Shown: piece by piece, positions 5,291 through 5,623 of the stretch
Position numbering within the stretch: the first letter of the stretch is position 1
Layout: each line of letters begins with the position of its first letter
Assembly (NCBI GenBank): GCA_947177315.1
Contig: CAMWTX010000111.1
Coordinates: 1 to 5,623, forward strand
Origin: an uncultured Bacteroidales bacterium
GTDB lineage: Bacteria > Bacteroidota > Bacteroidia > Bacteroidales > P3
Direction of reading: 5' to 3'
DNA: 5,623 nt
The notes under the pieces: model-generated
The model's input: only the letters and a program-made list of their open reading frames with translations
Database searches by the model: none
What the model was told of the DNA's origin: nothing
Made by a program: the position numbers and the translations under genes

Positions 5291-5623
5291 ATGAAATCGG
5301 ATAAATTACTGCAAGAGCTGCAAACGCTCAACTGCGTCAAGGTGCTTCAACGGGGGGAGACCCTGCTCTATCCCACCGATACCATCTGGGGCCTGGGATG
5401 CGACGCCACCAAGCGGGAGGCCGTTTCCAAGATCTACCGCCTCAAAGGCCGAAGCGAAGACAAAAGTTTCATTATCCTGGTGTCTTCGATGGACATGCTG
5501 CGGCAATACGTGGAAGAACTGCCGCCCATGGTCTGCGACCTGATGGATGCCATGGACGAAACACCGCTCACGATTATCTATCCCCAGGGCAAGAACCTGC
5601 CCGACAATGTTACCGCCGACGAC
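5291..5623 (+). CDS. L-threonylcarbamoyladenylate synthase family protein (Sua5/YciO/YrdC), 3' end outside window
   Basis: The first 111 residues of a YrdC-domain protein are present, and the frame is still open at the window end. Members of this family (TsaC/Sua5) make threonylcarbamoyl-AMP from threonine, bicarbonate and ATP for the t6A37 modification of ANN-decoding tRNAs, in the cytosol. Visible landmarks are the strand and motif LLYPTDTIWGLGCDAT at 25-40, followed by AVSKIYRLKGRSEDKSFIILV at 44-64 with the KxR-type Lys 52/Arg 54 pair. These are the conserved substrate-pocket elements of the fold. Related YciO-type proteins share them, and the missing C-terminal half would be needed to tell these apart or to see a Sua5 extension, so no gene symbol is given. 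The ATG at 5291 suits the domain start. The gene appears to have its own promoter directly behind the ferredoxin terminator. Confidence 0.9.
   Translation, partial: MKSDKLLQELQTLNCVKVLQRGETLLYPTDTIWGLGCDATKREAVSKIYRLKGRSEDKSFIILVSSMDMLRQYVEELPPMVCDLMDAMDETPLTIIYPQGKNLPDNVTADD

Noticed and set aside
1..5623. Search for CRISPR arrays, insertion sequences, tRNAs, attachment sites and toxin-antitoxin pairs
   Set aside because: I saw no spaced direct repeats, terminal inverted repeats, transposase-like protein or tRNA-like fold by eye. Nearly all bases are covered by recognisable genes, and the two gaps (158 and 103 bp) are explained by promoters and a terminator.

Overview
The window looks like core chromosome from a Bacteroidota (probably Bacteroidales) bacterium. 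Three things point there. Exact matches to the Bacteroidota -7 promoter box TAnnTTTG sit in front of all three transcription units whose start is visible. No start codon has a clear Shine-Dalgarno sequence, and the leaders are A-rich instead. The protein sequences (Rho, IspE, sugar transferase, Sua5/YrdC) read like that phylum. The coding regions look moderately GC-rich by eye, with AT-rich gaps between genes. I see no mobile element, CRISPR array, tRNA or rRNA.

Layout. Bases 1-1657 (+) hold the 3' part of rho, cut by the window edge, followed 2 nt later by a complete ispE. Bases 1626-4861 (-) hold a tightly packed four-gene run, in transcription order: a divergent Gfo/Idh/MocA-fold protein, a bacterial sugar transferase (phosphoglycosyl transferase), pcm and birA. 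The junctions within it are 1, 2 and 2 nt. The ispE and birA genes converge and their coding ends overlap by 32 bp. Bases 4862-5019 are a divergent promoter region. Bases 5020-5187 (+) encode a 55-residue 2[4Fe-4S] ferredoxin, followed by a strong intrinsic terminator. The tail of that terminator runs almost directly into the promoter of a Sua5/YrdC-type gene (5291 to the window end, truncated).

How the genes relate. Most are housekeeping functions: transcription termination, the MEP isoprenoid pathway, protein biotinylation, repair of damaged protein, electron transfer and tRNA t6A formation. The leftward run is functionally mixed: two surface-glycan-like genes are followed by pcm and birA. 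The best leads are the Gfo/Idh/MocA-like protein, which has lost both signature cofactor motifs, and the sugar transferase with an unrecognised, apparently non-membrane N-terminal region encoded immediately after it. The two may work as a pair. I do not see a clear new defence or mobile system here.
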